In this document: one piece after another, positions 27,629 through 35,962 of the stretch
Position numbering within the stretch: the stretch's first letter is position 1
Layout: every line of letters starts with the position of its first letter
Assembly (NCBI GenBank): GCA_002316315.1
Contig: DCDG01000041.1
Location: 43,737-107,736, forward strand
Source of the DNA: Candidatus Aminicenantes bacterium UBA1061
GTDB taxonomy: Bacteria > Acidobacteriota > Aminicenantia > Aminicenantales > Saccharicenantaceae
Length of the DNA: 64,000 nt
Direction of reading: 5' to 3'
Notes under the pieces: model-generated
What the model was told of the DNA's origin: nothing
The model's input: the letters and a program-made list of their open reading frames with translations, nothing else
The model's database searches: none
Position numbers and translations under genes: made by a program

Positions 27629-27664
27629 GAAAAAAAGAGCCTGCCCTTTTAAGGTACAGGCTCT
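27629..27664 (-). terminator. Rho-independent terminator after the second TonB receptor
   Basis: Minus-strand hairpin with an 8-bp stem AGAGCCTG/CAGGCTCT (27657-27664 paired with 27636-27643) followed by a run of about seven T. It lies about 20 bases beyond the receptor stop codon at 27687, so it closes that transcription unit before the amidohydrolase gene. Confidence 0.85.
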
Positions 27665-27686
27665 TCATCAGCTTGTCTGGCCTAAA

Positions 27687-30600
27687 TTAGAAAGAAAATC
27701 TGAAACCAATCCTGGTCGACCAGCTACCATATCTGGTTGACCACCAGCCAAAAGCTGGATGTGGATCTCCATCTTCTTCGACCCAGTTCAGGTAATTTTG
27801 GGCCAGGGTACCGCTAAGAATATCCTCATCATCAACGTATATGTCGGTTCGGTTAAGAGTCGTAATTTTGCTTTGAACAGTTTTCGTATTGGTGATGTTA
27901 TTAATCTGAAGGTTAATAGCGGCTGTATATTTTCCTCCAAATCTTAAAGCGTATTCAAGATAGAGATCAGCCCAAACAGTGAAAGGTAAGCGACCCAGAT
28001 CAGCCCGGTTTTCAGGATACATAAATCTGTTGTTCATATTCAGTCTGGTCGTCAATGGCAAACCGCTACGCCCATAAGCAGTAAGACCAACAGTCAAGCC
28101 GAAGGGGAAAATATAAGAACCGTACATCTTGATATAATGAGTCCTGTCGTGAGGAAGAGGTCCCTTAAGCACGTCGCCGTTAACATCATACATCATAAAC
28201 CAGTCGTCATAATAGAGCTCGACATTCGGAGCAAGACGTCCCGACTCATCTGAACTGGCTAATCCAGAATAATTTCCTGCCACCCGGCTCAAAGTATAGT
28301 TAATGCCACCCTGCCAGTTATGGCTCAATCTTTTTTCGAGTGTAAGGTTCATGGCATAGTATTCTCTCTTGGCCTTCGGGCAGGGCCAGTATTCATCAGC
28401 GAATTTCCCCCCCTGACTCTCCGGACGGGAATAACCGTAGCCAGGATTGGTAATATAAAACAACTCGGTTAAAGTGGTGGCACCGGTATCTGGATCAGTT
28501 ACCCATTCAAGGGTGCCAACATCTTCAATCGTCCGGATTAAATGCTTCTGAACAAATCTGGCTGATAGAGACACATTTTCCATCAGCTTTTTTTCAACTC
28601 CGAAAGAGATTTCTCTCTGAGAAACTGGCTTCAAATCAGGATCAACCCGGTCAAAGCTGGGCGGCAAGAAATCAAGTGTTCCAGCATAAACATTGCCATT
28701 TTCCTGGCTAGCTCGGTCATCAATCAAACCGCTGGCTGCAATCTTGGTCCAATCAGGGTCTTTAATCGCATAGTAATCTCTTTTATGCTTCCAGCCACCG
28801 AAAGTTAGCTCAGCCATATAGAGCTTCATAACATCGTAATAGATGCCAAAGCTGCCAAAAATCTTCAGGCTGGAATCACCAAAAACATCATAGACAAGAC
28901 CGAATCTTGGTGCCAGCTTCTCAAGGAAGTCAAATTTTATTGGCTTCTGATATTTCGAATCAGACCAGGCCGGATCAGTAGCCATAGAAGGAACATATTC
29001 ACTCTCTGTTCTCACGCCAAAATTTAAGGTTAATTTATTACCAATTGTCCAGGAATCCTGCAGATACATAGCCCAGTTGTCACTGTGGATATCCCACAAG
29101 CCACCGTAAACAGAGGTCCAGCCACTCCGAATATAGTAATAACCATATGGTCCATAATATGGACTGGAAGGATCGGCTCCAGCACCAACTTTATAGCCCA
29201 GTCCACTATAAGTTTTACCCCAGTAAACTGTCACTCGGGGATGAGGTGCAATATCAGCCACATCTTCATGAAGTCTGATATACTGAATTCCACCTTTAAT
29301 GGCATGTTCACCCATCCAATTCAGGTAATAGGTAACATCCAGGTTAGATGAAATTTTCTCATATATTCTTCTCTCTGTTTCAAAATAATCTTCCCAGCTA
29401 TCCCAGCCAGCATAGCGAATAAGTTCAGGATGGTCCTGATAAAATGGATCTTCGGCATAGATACTATTGGAATAAACGAACCAGTATGTAGAACTGTTGG
29501 GTGGCTTAATCTGCTGATTGGTTTCATTCTGCCGATGCCAGCCAGCTCTCAGGCTAACCAGAAGATTATTACTGGCCGCATAATCGGCAGTAAAAGTTGC
29601 CGTCCAGTTCGGATAATCATAACCTTCCAGCGCCCACTGATAATATGGATCTTCAGTCCCGTCAATATCAGGTATATCTCCGCGATACTTATAGAAATTA
29701 TTAACAAAACTGGCGCTAAGCCTTAAGCCGCTTACGGGGGCACCCGTCAACTTGATAGAGCCATTATAATAGGTATTTTTGTTTAGAAATTGATAAAAAG
29801 GACCCTGGCGGGTATTAAAATCTCTGAGGGCTTCTGTCTGATAATAAATTGGGTTGAGCGAACCAAAAAACCAGAGCTTATCTTTCAAAATATAACCACC
29901 AAGGCTGAATACTCCTTCTATCCTGTAATATGGATCGCGCTTGTGACCGCCATCAAAATAAAGGTCATCGTTGTTGACATGTTCATAAAGATCGTCGTTA
30001 TAGGGATTTTGCCGCAGATAATCACGCGTTTTGCCCTGCATATAGAGCTTGTTGTTTTCATAATAGCCCATGACATCCCCATGGAAAGTATTTCCGCCTG
30101 ATCTGGTAATGACATTAACCACGCCACCCATCGAGCCACCAAATTCGGCATTATACCCCGAGGCCACAACTTTTACTTCATCCAGCAATTCGAGAACAAC
30201 ATTCTGGGCCCTGGTGCCATAATGCAGGTTAGTTATATCAGCCCCATCTAAATACCACATATTTTCCGCACCGCTGGCACCATCCATAGAAAAGCCACCG
30301 GCTATGCTCTCACTCTGGACGCCTGGAACGATGCTGATCAAAGAATCAAAGGTTCGTCCACGCGGCAGGTTCAAAAAGGTCTCCTTGGTCATGACCTGGC
30401 CTTTGACGGTGCTCTTCACGTCAATAAGCGGGCTCTGACCAATGACGGTCACCTCTTCTTCCAAGGTAGCCGGTTCCATGGTCACGTTTAAGACCAGGGT
30501 TTGAGATAACTCCAGATAAATGTCCTTTCTGACCAGTTTCTTGAATCCCGGTAAGGTGAAAGTAACTTCATATGTGCCAGAGGGCAGAGCCATCAGGCGG

Positions 30601-30812
30601 AAGGTCCCGTTTCCATCGGTAACAGTAGCAGCCCTGCCAACCAGCCTGGGGCTGTGGGCCTCAACTGTCACTCCAGGGAGCGGATTGCCCTGGTCATCAA
30701 CTACTCGGCCAGTAATCTTGCCTTCTGGCATGATCTGGGCAAAGAGAGAGATACCGGATAATAAGAAAATGATCAGAATGATTGCCGTTAACCATAATTT
30801 ACTTTTTTTCAT
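27687..30812 (-). CDS. TonB-dependent outer-membrane receptor with carboxypeptidase-regulatory-like domain (second copy)
   Basis: A 1041-residue receptor built like its neighbour but clearly distinct in sequence: signal peptide (MKKSKLWLTAIILIIFLLSG, then SLFAQ), regulatory-like domain (GKITGRVVDDQGNPLPGVTV, LPSGTYEVTFTLPGFKK, residues 32-120), plug (EVTVIGQSPLIDVKSTV, GGVVNVITRSGGNTFHGD) and a barrel ending GFRFSF. Many Tyr/Trp-rich strands match outer-membrane barrels of this group. Its ligand is unknown. A good GGGAGGAG site lies before the ATG at 30812; a strong terminator follows the stop. A TTGACA at 31027-31032 (minus strand) may belong to its promoter, which would leave a leader of about 200 bases containing a palindrome. 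Confidence 0.93.
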   Translation of the reverse strand: MKKSKLWLTAIILIIFLLSGISLFAQIMPEGKITGRVVDDQGNPLPGVTVEAHSPRLVGRAATVTDGNGTFRLMALPSGTYEVTFTLPGFKKLVRKDIYLELSQTLVLNVTMEPATLEEEVTVIGQSPLIDVKSTVKGQVMTKETFLNLPRGRTFDSLISIVPGVQSESIAGGFSMDGASGAENMWYLDGADITNLHYGTRAQNVVLELLDEVKVVASGYNAEFGGSMGGVVNVITRSGGNTFHGDVMGYYENNKLYMQGKTRDYLRQNPYNDDLYEHVNNDDLYFDGGHKRDPYYRIEGVFSLGGYILKDKLWFFGSLNPIYYQTEALRDFNTRQGPFYQFLNKNTYYNGSIKLTGAPVSGLRLSASFVNNFYKYRGDIPDIDGTEDPYYQWALEGYDYPNWTATFTADYAASNNLLVSLRAGWHRQNETNQQIKPPNSSTYWFVYSNSIYAEDPFYQDHPELIRYAGWDSWEDYFETERRIYEKISSNLDVTYYLNWMGEHAIKGGIQYIRLHEDVADIAPHPRVTVYWGKTYSGLGYKVGAGADPSSPYYGPYGYYYIRSGWTSVYGGLWDIHSDNWAMYLQDSWTIGNKLTLNFGVRTESEYVPSMATDPAWSDSKYQKPIKFDFLEKLAPRFGLVYDVFGDSSLKIFGSFGIYYDVMKLYMAELTFGGWKHKRDYYAIKDPDWTKIAASGLIDDRASQENGNVYAGTLDFLPPSFDRVDPDLKPVSQREISFGVEKKLMENVSLSARFVQKHLIRTIEDVGTLEWVTDPDTGATTLTELFYITNPGYGYSRPESQGGKFADEYWPCPKAKREYYAMNLTLEKRLSHNWQGGINYTLSRVAGNYSGLASSDESGRLAPNVELYYDDWFMMYDVNGDVLKGPLPHDRTHYIKMYGSYIFPFGLTVGLTAYGRSGLPLTTRLNMNNRFMYPENRADLGRLPFTVWADLYLEYALRFGGKYTAAINLQINNITNTKTVQSKITTLNRTDIYVDDEDILSGTLAQNYLNWVEEDGDPHPAFGWWSTRYGSWSTRIGFRFSF

Positions 30813-30848
30813 TTTGTTTTTCTCCTCCCATACCCTTTTACCCTTGCA

Positions 30849-30870
30849 GGAAGAAGAAAATTCTTCTTCC
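30849..30870. repeat. 22-base perfect palindromic element upstream of the second TonB receptor
   Basis: GGAAGAAGAA, a two-base centre AA, then TTCTTCTTCC: a perfect 10-bp inverted repeat 37 bases before the receptor start. It could be an operator or a leader hairpin. No T-run follows on the minus strand, so it is not an obvious terminator. Confidence 0.5.
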
Positions 30871-31293
30871 CAACCTATAGTCTAGAAACTCTTTGCGTAC
30901 CTGTCATTACACCTCCTGAATAAATTTTTTCATCAAAACACCCTTTGCTTATAAGAGATATAATACATATCAATAAAGCCGAACCGTTACTCCTTATAAA
31001 ATAAATAGAACTTAATTTATGTTCCTGTCAAGATAAAAATTTCATTGGGATTAAGCCTTCCCGCTAAAGCAGGAGACCGGGGATTAGACATTTTTTCAGT
31101 TTTTTCTTTTTTGGCAGGTTTTAAAGCTTTTTCTGATCTAAAGATTTAAAGAAATCCTTACACCCTAATTTATTATTTAGACTAATGGCGGTTTGTTCAG
31201 AACAGTTTCACCCCAGATTTCAACAACTTTCAGTTTAAAAAAAGGTAATTAATCAAAAAAACCTTCGCCCTGCTTTATTGTCGGAAATATAAG
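30871..31293. other. Intergenic region without a recognised gene
   Basis: About 420 bases between the palindrome upstream of the second receptor and tRNA-Leu. It contains the possible minus-strand -35 box TTGACA (31027-31032) and AT-rich DNA. A 24-codon minus-strand reading frame near 31018-31092 has no support. Nothing else is recognised. Confidence 0.5.
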
Positions 31294-31379
31294 TGCCGGA
31301 GGAGGGAATCGAACCCACACCCGAAGTGAATCGGACTGGATTTTGAGTCCAGCGCGTCTGCCTATTCCGCCACTCCGGC
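31294..31379 (-). tRNA. tRNA-Leu (anticodon CAA)
   Basis: An 86-base class II tRNA. The acceptor stem GCCGGAG pairs with CTCCGGC, the discriminator is A, and the anticodon arm CTGGA-CTCAAAA-TCCAG carries CAA, decoding UUG. The long variable arm (CCGATTCACTTCGG) is typical of tRNA-Leu. The T arm GTGGG-TTCGATT-CCCTC has one T-T mismatch. The 3' CCA is not encoded, so it must be added after transcription. Confidence 0.95.
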
Positions 31380-31580
31380 AAGTTATTGATTCTAATTGAT
31401 TTGTCTCTTATCTTTCAGCTTTTCGAGGACTCTGTTAAACTTGACACTGTCGTCTTTTTCATATCCTGGAAACACATAACCCTATAAACTATAAAAAATT
31501 TTATCACTTTTTGCAAGACCGGATCATTTTCTTCTAGTCTCGTAGTTGTCAACTTAGGGCAGCTTTGCTATAAATATTCC

Positions 31581-32195
31581 GTGACCACAGAAGCCAGAAA
31601 AGAAAAACTGACAAAAGTTCTGTCAAGCAGGCAGCCTGACCTTCATGTCGTTCTCGAAGAGGTGACCATTGCTCATAACGCCAGTGCCGTCGCCCGAACC
31701 TGCGAAGCCGTTGGTGCTTTAAATCTGCATATAGTTTCTTCCCACCCAGAAAAGGTCGTTCTCAACGAAGCTATCACGACCAGAGCCGAAAAATGGCTTT
31801 TGATCCATTTTCATCAATCAACGGCCCAGTGTTTGAGTCTCTTAAAAAGCCAGGGATCAAAAATCGCCGTGACGACTCTTTCAGCCCAGGCCGTAGCGCA
31901 CACTGACCTGGATTATTGCCAGCCATTAGCCCTGGTTTTCGGGAACGAAGCCGAGGGGGTTTCAGCTGAAGCCCTGAAGCTGGCTGATTATCAAATCCAT
32001 ATTCCCATGGTTGGTCTGGTGCAGAGCCTCAATCTTTCTGTTTCAGTGGCTATTATTCTTTACGAAGCCTTCCGCCAACGACTGGTCAGAGGCTGGTATT
32101 CAGAGCGGCGGCTTTCTGATCGCGAATTTGAGCAATTGCTAAAAATCTGGCTGGCAAACGAACACCAGCGTCTCCCCTTCCTTGAGAAAAAATAA
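31581..32195 (+). CDS. trmH: tRNA (guanosine-2'-O)-methyltransferase, SpoU/TrmH family
   Basis: A 204-residue SPOUT methyltransferase that 2'-O-methylates guanosine 18 of tRNA. Family motifs: NASAVARTCEAVGAL (motif 1, NxxAxxRTCEA), LVFGNEAEGVSAEAL (motif 2) and IPMVGLVQSLNLSVSVAIILYEAFRQR (motif 3, written as IPMVGLVQSLNLSVSVA), which together bind SAM in the knot. The GTG start at 31581 gives MTTEARKEKL; no strong ribosome-binding site is visible. It sits just downstream of a divergently read tRNA-Leu. The SNxxR-type rRNA methyltransferases are an alternative, but the short length without an N-terminal substrate domain fits TrmH. Confidence 0.9.
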   Translation: MTTEARKEKLTKVLSSRQPDLHVVLEEVTIAHNASAVARTCEAVGALNLHIVSSHPEKVVLNEAITTRAEKWLLIHFHQSTAQCLSLLKSQGSKIAVTTLSAQAVAHTDLDYCQPLALVFGNEAEGVSAEALKLADYQIHIPMVGLVQSLNLSVSVAIILYEAFRQRLVRGWYSERRLSDREFEQLLKIWLANEHQRLPFLEKK

Positions 32196-32226
32196 TCTTT
32201 AAATCAGATAAAAGAAATAAAGAAGA

Positions 32227-32244
32227 GCGGGAAATTAATCCCGC
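32227..32244 (-). terminator. Hairpin at the end of the HtrA-like gene
   Basis: Stem GCGGGA/TCCCGC with a six-base loop that includes the stop codon of the HtrA-like gene. A T-rich stretch follows on the minus strand, so it may end the sigma operon, and the facing trmH gene stops only 31 bases away. The T-run is weak. Confidence 0.45.
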
Positions 32245-33656
32245 CCTTCATTGAGAATGGAATCAGATATTTCTATCTCAATCTTCATTATTTTGCGGTC
32301 TCTTATTATCTCCAGCGTCAGTTTGTCCCCTTTGTTCTTTTTCTGAACGATGCTGGCCAGAGCTGATAGCGTCTCGACTCTCTTTCCATCAGCACTGATG
32401 ATGACATCCCCGACTTTAAGTCCAGCCTTTTCGGCCGATCCCCCTGGCGCAACACTGGCTACCAGCAAGCCCTGGCCCGCAGCTACACCAAAATATTTAG
32501 AGAGTTCGGGAGTCAATTGCTCCAGATAGAGCCCAATAAAACCATAGTTTTGAACCCCAAATTCTATCCTTTGCTCGTTGGGCCTGGGCACCACAGGTAT
32601 ATCCCTTGGAAACTGGCGGAAAATTTCCGGGAAACGAAGTTCTAATTCCCGAAAGGCCTCTTCCTCAGGCAGGCTACCCAGTCTGATCTCCACCTCAAGC
32701 GGCTTCCCCTGCCGGTCAATGGTCAGTGTTATGGCCTGACCGGGATGATGTTTTCTGATTTCAGAGATAAAATAGTCGGCATTTTTAATTTCTTTGCCAT
32801 TTATCTTTAATAACCGGTCGCCAGGCCGGAGTCTGGCCAGAAAAGCCGGGCTTTCATCTTCGACATCAGTAATGATAACCCGGCGATTAGCGTCTTCACC
32901 TATAGAGACTCCCAGCCAGCCTCTTTCCACCTTACCCTTTGTCTTGATCTCTTTAAATATATCATTGAGCATCTCCACAGTAATGGCCATGGCCATGCCA
33001 GTGGGAGGATTCTCGAGTCGTTCAAAGGGGTAATTACCTGGAGAGGTTTTTCTCTCTCTTAGATCGGGAAAAAATAACCTATCGCCGGCATAGACACCGC
33101 GAAGCAAACCGACCAGTTGTCCCTTTTCATTCAACACCGGGCCACCGCTCATACCAGGTGTAATGGTGATGTTCAATCTGAGCCTGTCATTGGTAACTGA
33201 GCTAACGATCCCTTGGGTCACCTGAATACCAGATTCAGGGGAAATCCCCAGGGCACAGATCCAGCTGCCCGGGGCCAGGTCCCCACTGCTGCCCATGGAA
33301 ATAGCTGGTAATTTTTTATTCTTAACCTGAAGAAAAGCAATTCTGCTCTCGGGATCAAAACCAAGAAAATTAGCTTCAGCCTGATTACCTTCCTTATCAA
33401 TAACTTTGAGTTCTTCATCCCGGGGAGAAATTAAAGCGGTGGTAGCGATATAGCCATCTTTATCTATAACCACCCCGGTGGCGACGCGCCTGAGGCCGTC
33501 TCTCACTTCCACTCTAACTACCGAGGGCGCAGCCTTTTTAACAATCTCTTTGGCATTGCTGGCCGCTGGGTTGGCTCCTGCCCGGGCCACAGAGGTTAAG
33601 TAAAAAATAGTCACAACCAGCATCAGGAGATTATTGGCTACCTTGCTGTTTTTCAT
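32235..33656 (-). CDS. HtrA/DegP-like protein lacking catalytic His and Asp, two PDZ domains
   Basis: A 473-residue exported protein (signal MKNSKVANNLLMLVVTIFYLT) with a trypsin-like domain (about 45-190) and two PDZ domains (about 246-330 and 370-470; GWLGVSIGEDANRR and GYGFIGLYLEQ-like GLYLEQLTPE). The Ser of the nucleophile motif remains (TPGMSGGPV, Ser170). Where HtrA proteins normally have TNNHVV this one has ATTALI, putting Leu75 at the His position, and where they have DPKTDLAVL it has DPESRIAFL, putting Arg105 at the Asp position. It therefore cannot form the usual triad and is probably a non-proteolytic periplasmic sensor, scaffold or chaperone. It follows the anti-sigma gene by 22 bases, so it is likely part of that stress-response unit. 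Confidence 0.82.
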   Translation of the reverse strand: MKNSKVANNLLMLVVTIFYLTSVARAGANPAASNAKEIVKKAAPSVVRVEVRDGLRRVATGVVIDKDGYIATTALISPRDEELKVIDKEGNQAEANFLGFDPESRIAFLQVKNKKLPAISMGSSGDLAPGSWICALGISPESGIQVTQGIVSSVTNDRLRLNITITPGMSGGPVLNEKGQLVGLLRGVYAGDRLFFPDLRERKTSPGNYPFERLENPPTGMAMAITVEMLNDIFKEIKTKGKVERGWLGVSIGEDANRRVIITDVEDESPAFLARLRPGDRLLKINGKEIKNADYFISEIRKHHPGQAITLTIDRQGKPLEVEIRLGSLPEEEAFRELELRFPEIFRQFPRDIPVVPRPNEQRIEFGVQNYGFIGLYLEQLTPELSKYFGVAAGQGLLVASVAPGGSAEKAGLKVGDVIISADGKRVETLSALASIVQKKNKGDKLTLEIIRDRKIMKIEIEISDSILNEGRD

Positions 33657-33678
33657 CTCATTTCTCCTTATTATCCTG

Positions 33679-34050
33679 TTAATATCTGACCTGCTGAACT
33701 AGCGCCCGGTCAGATACCTGTTCCAGAATAAACACTGTTTGAGGATCATCCGTTGCTCTTCTTATTTCATTTTCCAGGTTAAGAGCTTCAACTATCTGAA
33801 TAGTTTCAACGGCAGAACTATCCTCCTTAAACTGACTGGCAGAATATTCAAGCTGCCTAGTACCGGGCAAGATTAAGACAATTACTACCAGCAAGACCGC
33901 AGCTACACCAGCCAGTCCCCAGACCCAGCGGACCTGGCGTGTGGCTCTGGCTTTCTTCTCTCTTAACCTTCTTAATACCTGGTTTTCAAAGCCGTCCGGA
34001 GCCTGAACTCTGGGCAACAGGCTAGTATATTTTTTTTCTTCCATTTCCAC
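33679..34050 (-). CDS. Putative anti-sigma factor, single membrane span
   Basis: A 123-residue protein: cytoplasmic N-terminus about 40 residues (TSLLPRVQAPDGFENQVLRRL), one strong membrane segment (VWGLAGVAAVLLVVIVLILP, about 43-62) and a periplasmic tail of about 60 residues. This topology and its place 15 bases after an ECF sigma gene suggest an anti-sigma factor. The HxxxCxxC zinc motif of the second module's anti-sigma is absent, so the family is different or diverged. A GGAGAG-like ribosome-binding site precedes the ATG at 34050. No known domain is recognised; the role is inferred from context. Confidence 0.65.
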   Translation of the reverse strand: MEMEEKKYTSLLPRVQAPDGFENQVLRRLREKKARATRQVRWVWGLAGVAAVLLVVIVLILPGTRQLEYSASQFKEDSSAVETIQIVEALNLENEIRRATDDPQTVFILEQVSDRALVQQVRY

Positions 34051-34065
34051 TCTCCATCTATTTTT

Positions 34066-34668
34066 TTAATCATCAGGTAATTTCAGACCATAACTCTCAT
34101 CCTCTTCCCCCCTGTTCTTAATTTCCCGGCCCTCTTCCAGCCATCTTCTTAAATATTCTCGCCCCCGGCTGATTCTGGCTTTGACTGTCCCCACCGGAAG
34201 CTTGAGCATCCTGGCAATTTCTTCCTGAGAAAAACCCTCAACATCCTTCAAAATGACAGGCAGCCGGTAACGGGGATGAAGCTGCCCGAGTGCCTGTTTT
34301 ACGTTCCTCATTAGTCCAGGATCATTATGATCAAGAGAATAACTGCCAGCCGAATAGGAATTTGTTATCTCGTCAATTGAGATAGCTGCTTTCTTGCTTA
34401 TCTTTTTTCGCTCCGTGCGGGCTAAATTGGCCGCTATGGCATATATCCAGGATGAAACAGGGGCTATTGGCCGATACTTTTTTGCTTTAAAAAAAACTCT
34501 TAAAAAAGTCTCCTGAGACAAATCAACGGCTACCTGATAATCACCGGTGAACTGATAAAGGAAATTTACTACCCGGTCTTTATACATAATCATCAACTCA
34601 GAGAAGGCAGCCTCGTCACCTTTTTTAATCTTTTCCATCAATTCCTGCTCATCCATTCTCTTATTCAT
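34066..34668 (-). CDS. ECF-type RNA polymerase sigma factor
   Basis: A 200-residue extracytoplasmic-function sigma factor. Region 2 is seen as VDLSQETFLRVFFKAKKY and SWIYAIAANLARTERKK (promoter -10 recognition), and region 4 as GFSQEEIARMLKLPVGTVKARISRGREYLRR (HTH for -35 recognition, here shown as EEIARMLKLPVGTVKARISR). The ATG at 34668 gives MNKRMDEQE; an internal ATG four codons in is possible. It heads a sigma/anti-sigma/HtrA-like unit with 15- and 22-base gaps. It is divergent from a second ECF sigma gene at 34862. The HtrA-like partner recalls the RpoE envelope-stress layout. Confidence 0.9.
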   Translation of the reverse strand: MNKRMDEQELMEKIKKGDEAAFSELMIMYKDRVVNFLYQFTGDYQVAVDLSQETFLRVFFKAKKYRPIAPVSSWIYAIAANLARTERKKISKKAAISIDEITNSYSAGSYSLDHNDPGLMRNVKQALGQLHPRYRLPVILKDVEGFSQEEIARMLKLPVGTVKARISRGREYLRRWLEEGREIKNRGEEDESYGLKLPDD

Positions 34669-34716
34669 TAACCTTTGCCTTATTTAAAAAGTTGCATCTG
34701 CTCTCTGCTCTTAGGT

Positions 34717-34746
34717 ATTATGATTAAATTATACTCGGTGTAGCAA
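34717..34746 (-). promoter_or_regulatory. Possible sigma-70 promoter for the minus-strand ECF unit
   Basis: Minus strand TTGCTA (34741-34746), an 18-base spacer and CATAAT (34717-34722, five of six matches). It lies about 50 bases upstream of the sigma gene start. Weak -35; no ECF-like motif was seen for this unit, unlike the facing one. Confidence 0.4.
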
Positions 34747-34819
34747 GCAGTTGAATAAGAGGCCTGATTTTTTTGTTTCTTGCCATCCAGGCTATCAGGG
34801 CGCTTCTTATCCTAGCCAG

Positions 34820-34847
34820 GGAACTTTTCCAGCTATTTTTTCGTCTA
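34820..34847 (+). promoter_or_regulatory. ECF-type promoter directly upstream of the plus-strand sigma gene
   Basis: GGAACTT (34820-34826), a 15-base spacer rich in T, then CGTCTA (34842-34847). This matches the usual ECF pattern of a GGAAC/T -35 and a CGTC -10. Transcription would start about 34853, so the leader before the GTG at 34862 is only about ten bases. It probably lets the sigma factor transcribe its own operon. Confidence 0.7.
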
Positions 34848-34861
34848 TCAGGATGACGTGA

Positions 34862-35416
34862 GTGAATGTGAAAGAATTAGTTCAAGAATGTCTCCAGGGA
34901 GAGACGGGAGCCTGGAAAATGCTCGTTGATTGTTATTCAAAAAGAATTTTTAATCTGGCCTATCAGTTCGCTGGCAGCCGGCAGGAAGCTGAAGACCTGA
35001 CTCAAGAAATATTTTTAAAACTTTTCAGGTCGCTATCTAAATATGACTTTGAACGTGATTTTACTGCCTGGTTTTTGACTCTGTCCAGAAATTACCTGAT
35101 TGACGAATTCAGAAAAAGAAAGGCAGAGAAATCTCAGCGCTTTGATGGCGAGGCCTCAAGCCTGCCGGCTGTTGAAAAAGATAATCCTGAAATAAGGTAT
35201 CTGGACGAAGAGAAAGCTGAAATGGTCAGACTGGGCCTCCAGCAGCTTCCGCCCGAGCTGAGAATGGTTCTGGTGCTAAGAGAGATAGAAGGTTTCAGTT
35301 ATGAAGAAATCGCCAGAGAGATTAAAGTTCCTTTGGGGACGGTAAAGAGCCGGGTGAATCGAGCCAGGATTCATCTGGCCCGGATAATTCTGGATAAAAC
35401 CGGGGGCAAAATATGA
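34862..35416 (+). CDS. ECF-type RNA polymerase sigma factor (second module)
   Basis: A 184-residue ECF sigma factor. Region 2 appears as SRQEAEDLTQEIFLKLFRSL and FTAWFLTLSRNYLIDEFRKRK, region 4 as REIEGFSYEEIAREIKVPLG followed by TVKSRVNRAR. It starts at a GTG (34862; a second GTG two codons later at 34868 is the alternative) with AGGA about nine bases upstream. The stop overlaps the zinc-finger anti-sigma start by four bases (ATGA), so the pair is translationally coupled. The upstream GGAACTT-CGTCTA promoter suggests self-activation. It is divergent from the first ECF sigma gene, which shares fold but not close sequence. Confidence 0.92.
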   Translation: MNVKELVQECLQGETGAWKMLVDCYSKRIFNLAYQFAGSRQEAEDLTQEIFLKLFRSLSKYDFERDFTAWFLTLSRNYLIDEFRKRKAEKSQRFDGEASSLPAVEKDNPEIRYLDEEKAEMVRLGLQQLPPELRMVLVLREIEGFSYEEIAREIKVPLGTVKSRVNRARIHLARIILDKTGGKI

Positions 35417-35946
35417 ATTGCCATCAAGTTAGAGAAACTCTTTCAGCTTATTTAGAAGGCACGTTAAGACAGACAGAAGCCAATAAAATTGAAGCTCATC
35501 TGGCTGAATGTCAAAACTGCAGGTTATTAGCTGAAGAGTTAAAGACAATTAATAAGTCTTTGTCGAGCCTGCCCGACATAGAGCCTTCGCCGGCTCTCCT
35601 GGCTAAACTTTACTCTATACCGGAGCAGGTGGAAGTGGAGACCGGCTCAGTCTACAGAGAACGGAAGAAAGTGAGTTTTTTCAGCCGGCGATTCTGGCTG
35701 AGCCCAACTTTTCAGCCAGTCCTAGTCTCCATAACAGTTATACTGATTGTCGCCTCCCTGTTAATTTTTACTCAGCCTGGCCGGAATTTTCAAAAGTCCA
35801 TCTCTCTTGAAGTTCATCGGACATATAGTCAGGTCCAAAAGGTCCTGGTTAAGGCTGGAGTGGTGACCGACCGGTTAAATGGCTATCGAGAGAGCTTATT
35901 AGGTTCTCTTGGCTCTGACCGGCTGCAGAAGTCAGAGCAAAACTAA
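35413..35946 (+). CDS. Zinc-finger anti-sigma factor (ZAS type), membrane-bound
   Basis: A 177-residue anti-sigma factor. The zinc motif HLAECQNC (His29, Cys33, Cys36; H-x3-C-x2-C) lies in the N-terminal cytoplasmic domain, together with CHQ near the start, as in ZAS-domain proteins that bind ECF sigma factors and often sense redox. One membrane span is predicted at about 105-125 (VLVSITVILIVASLLIF), and a periplasmic tail of about 50 residues follows. Four-base overlap with the sigma gene fixes the start and supports a stoichiometric partner role. Confidence 0.88.
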   Translation: MNCHQVRETLSAYLEGTLRQTEANKIEAHLAECQNCRLLAEELKTINKSLSSLPDIEPSPALLAKLYSIPEQVEVETGSVYRERKKVSFFSRRFWLSPTFQPVLVSITVILIVASLLIFTQPGRNFQKSISLEVHRTYSQVQKVLVKAGVVTDRLNGYRESLLGSLGSDRLQKSEQN

Positions 35947-35962
35947 ACTGGAGGTTTAAAAA

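Noticed and set aside
31018..31092. 24-codon minus-strand frame in the gap before tRNA-Leu
   Set aside because: Too short, no ribosome-binding site, and no recognised similarity.
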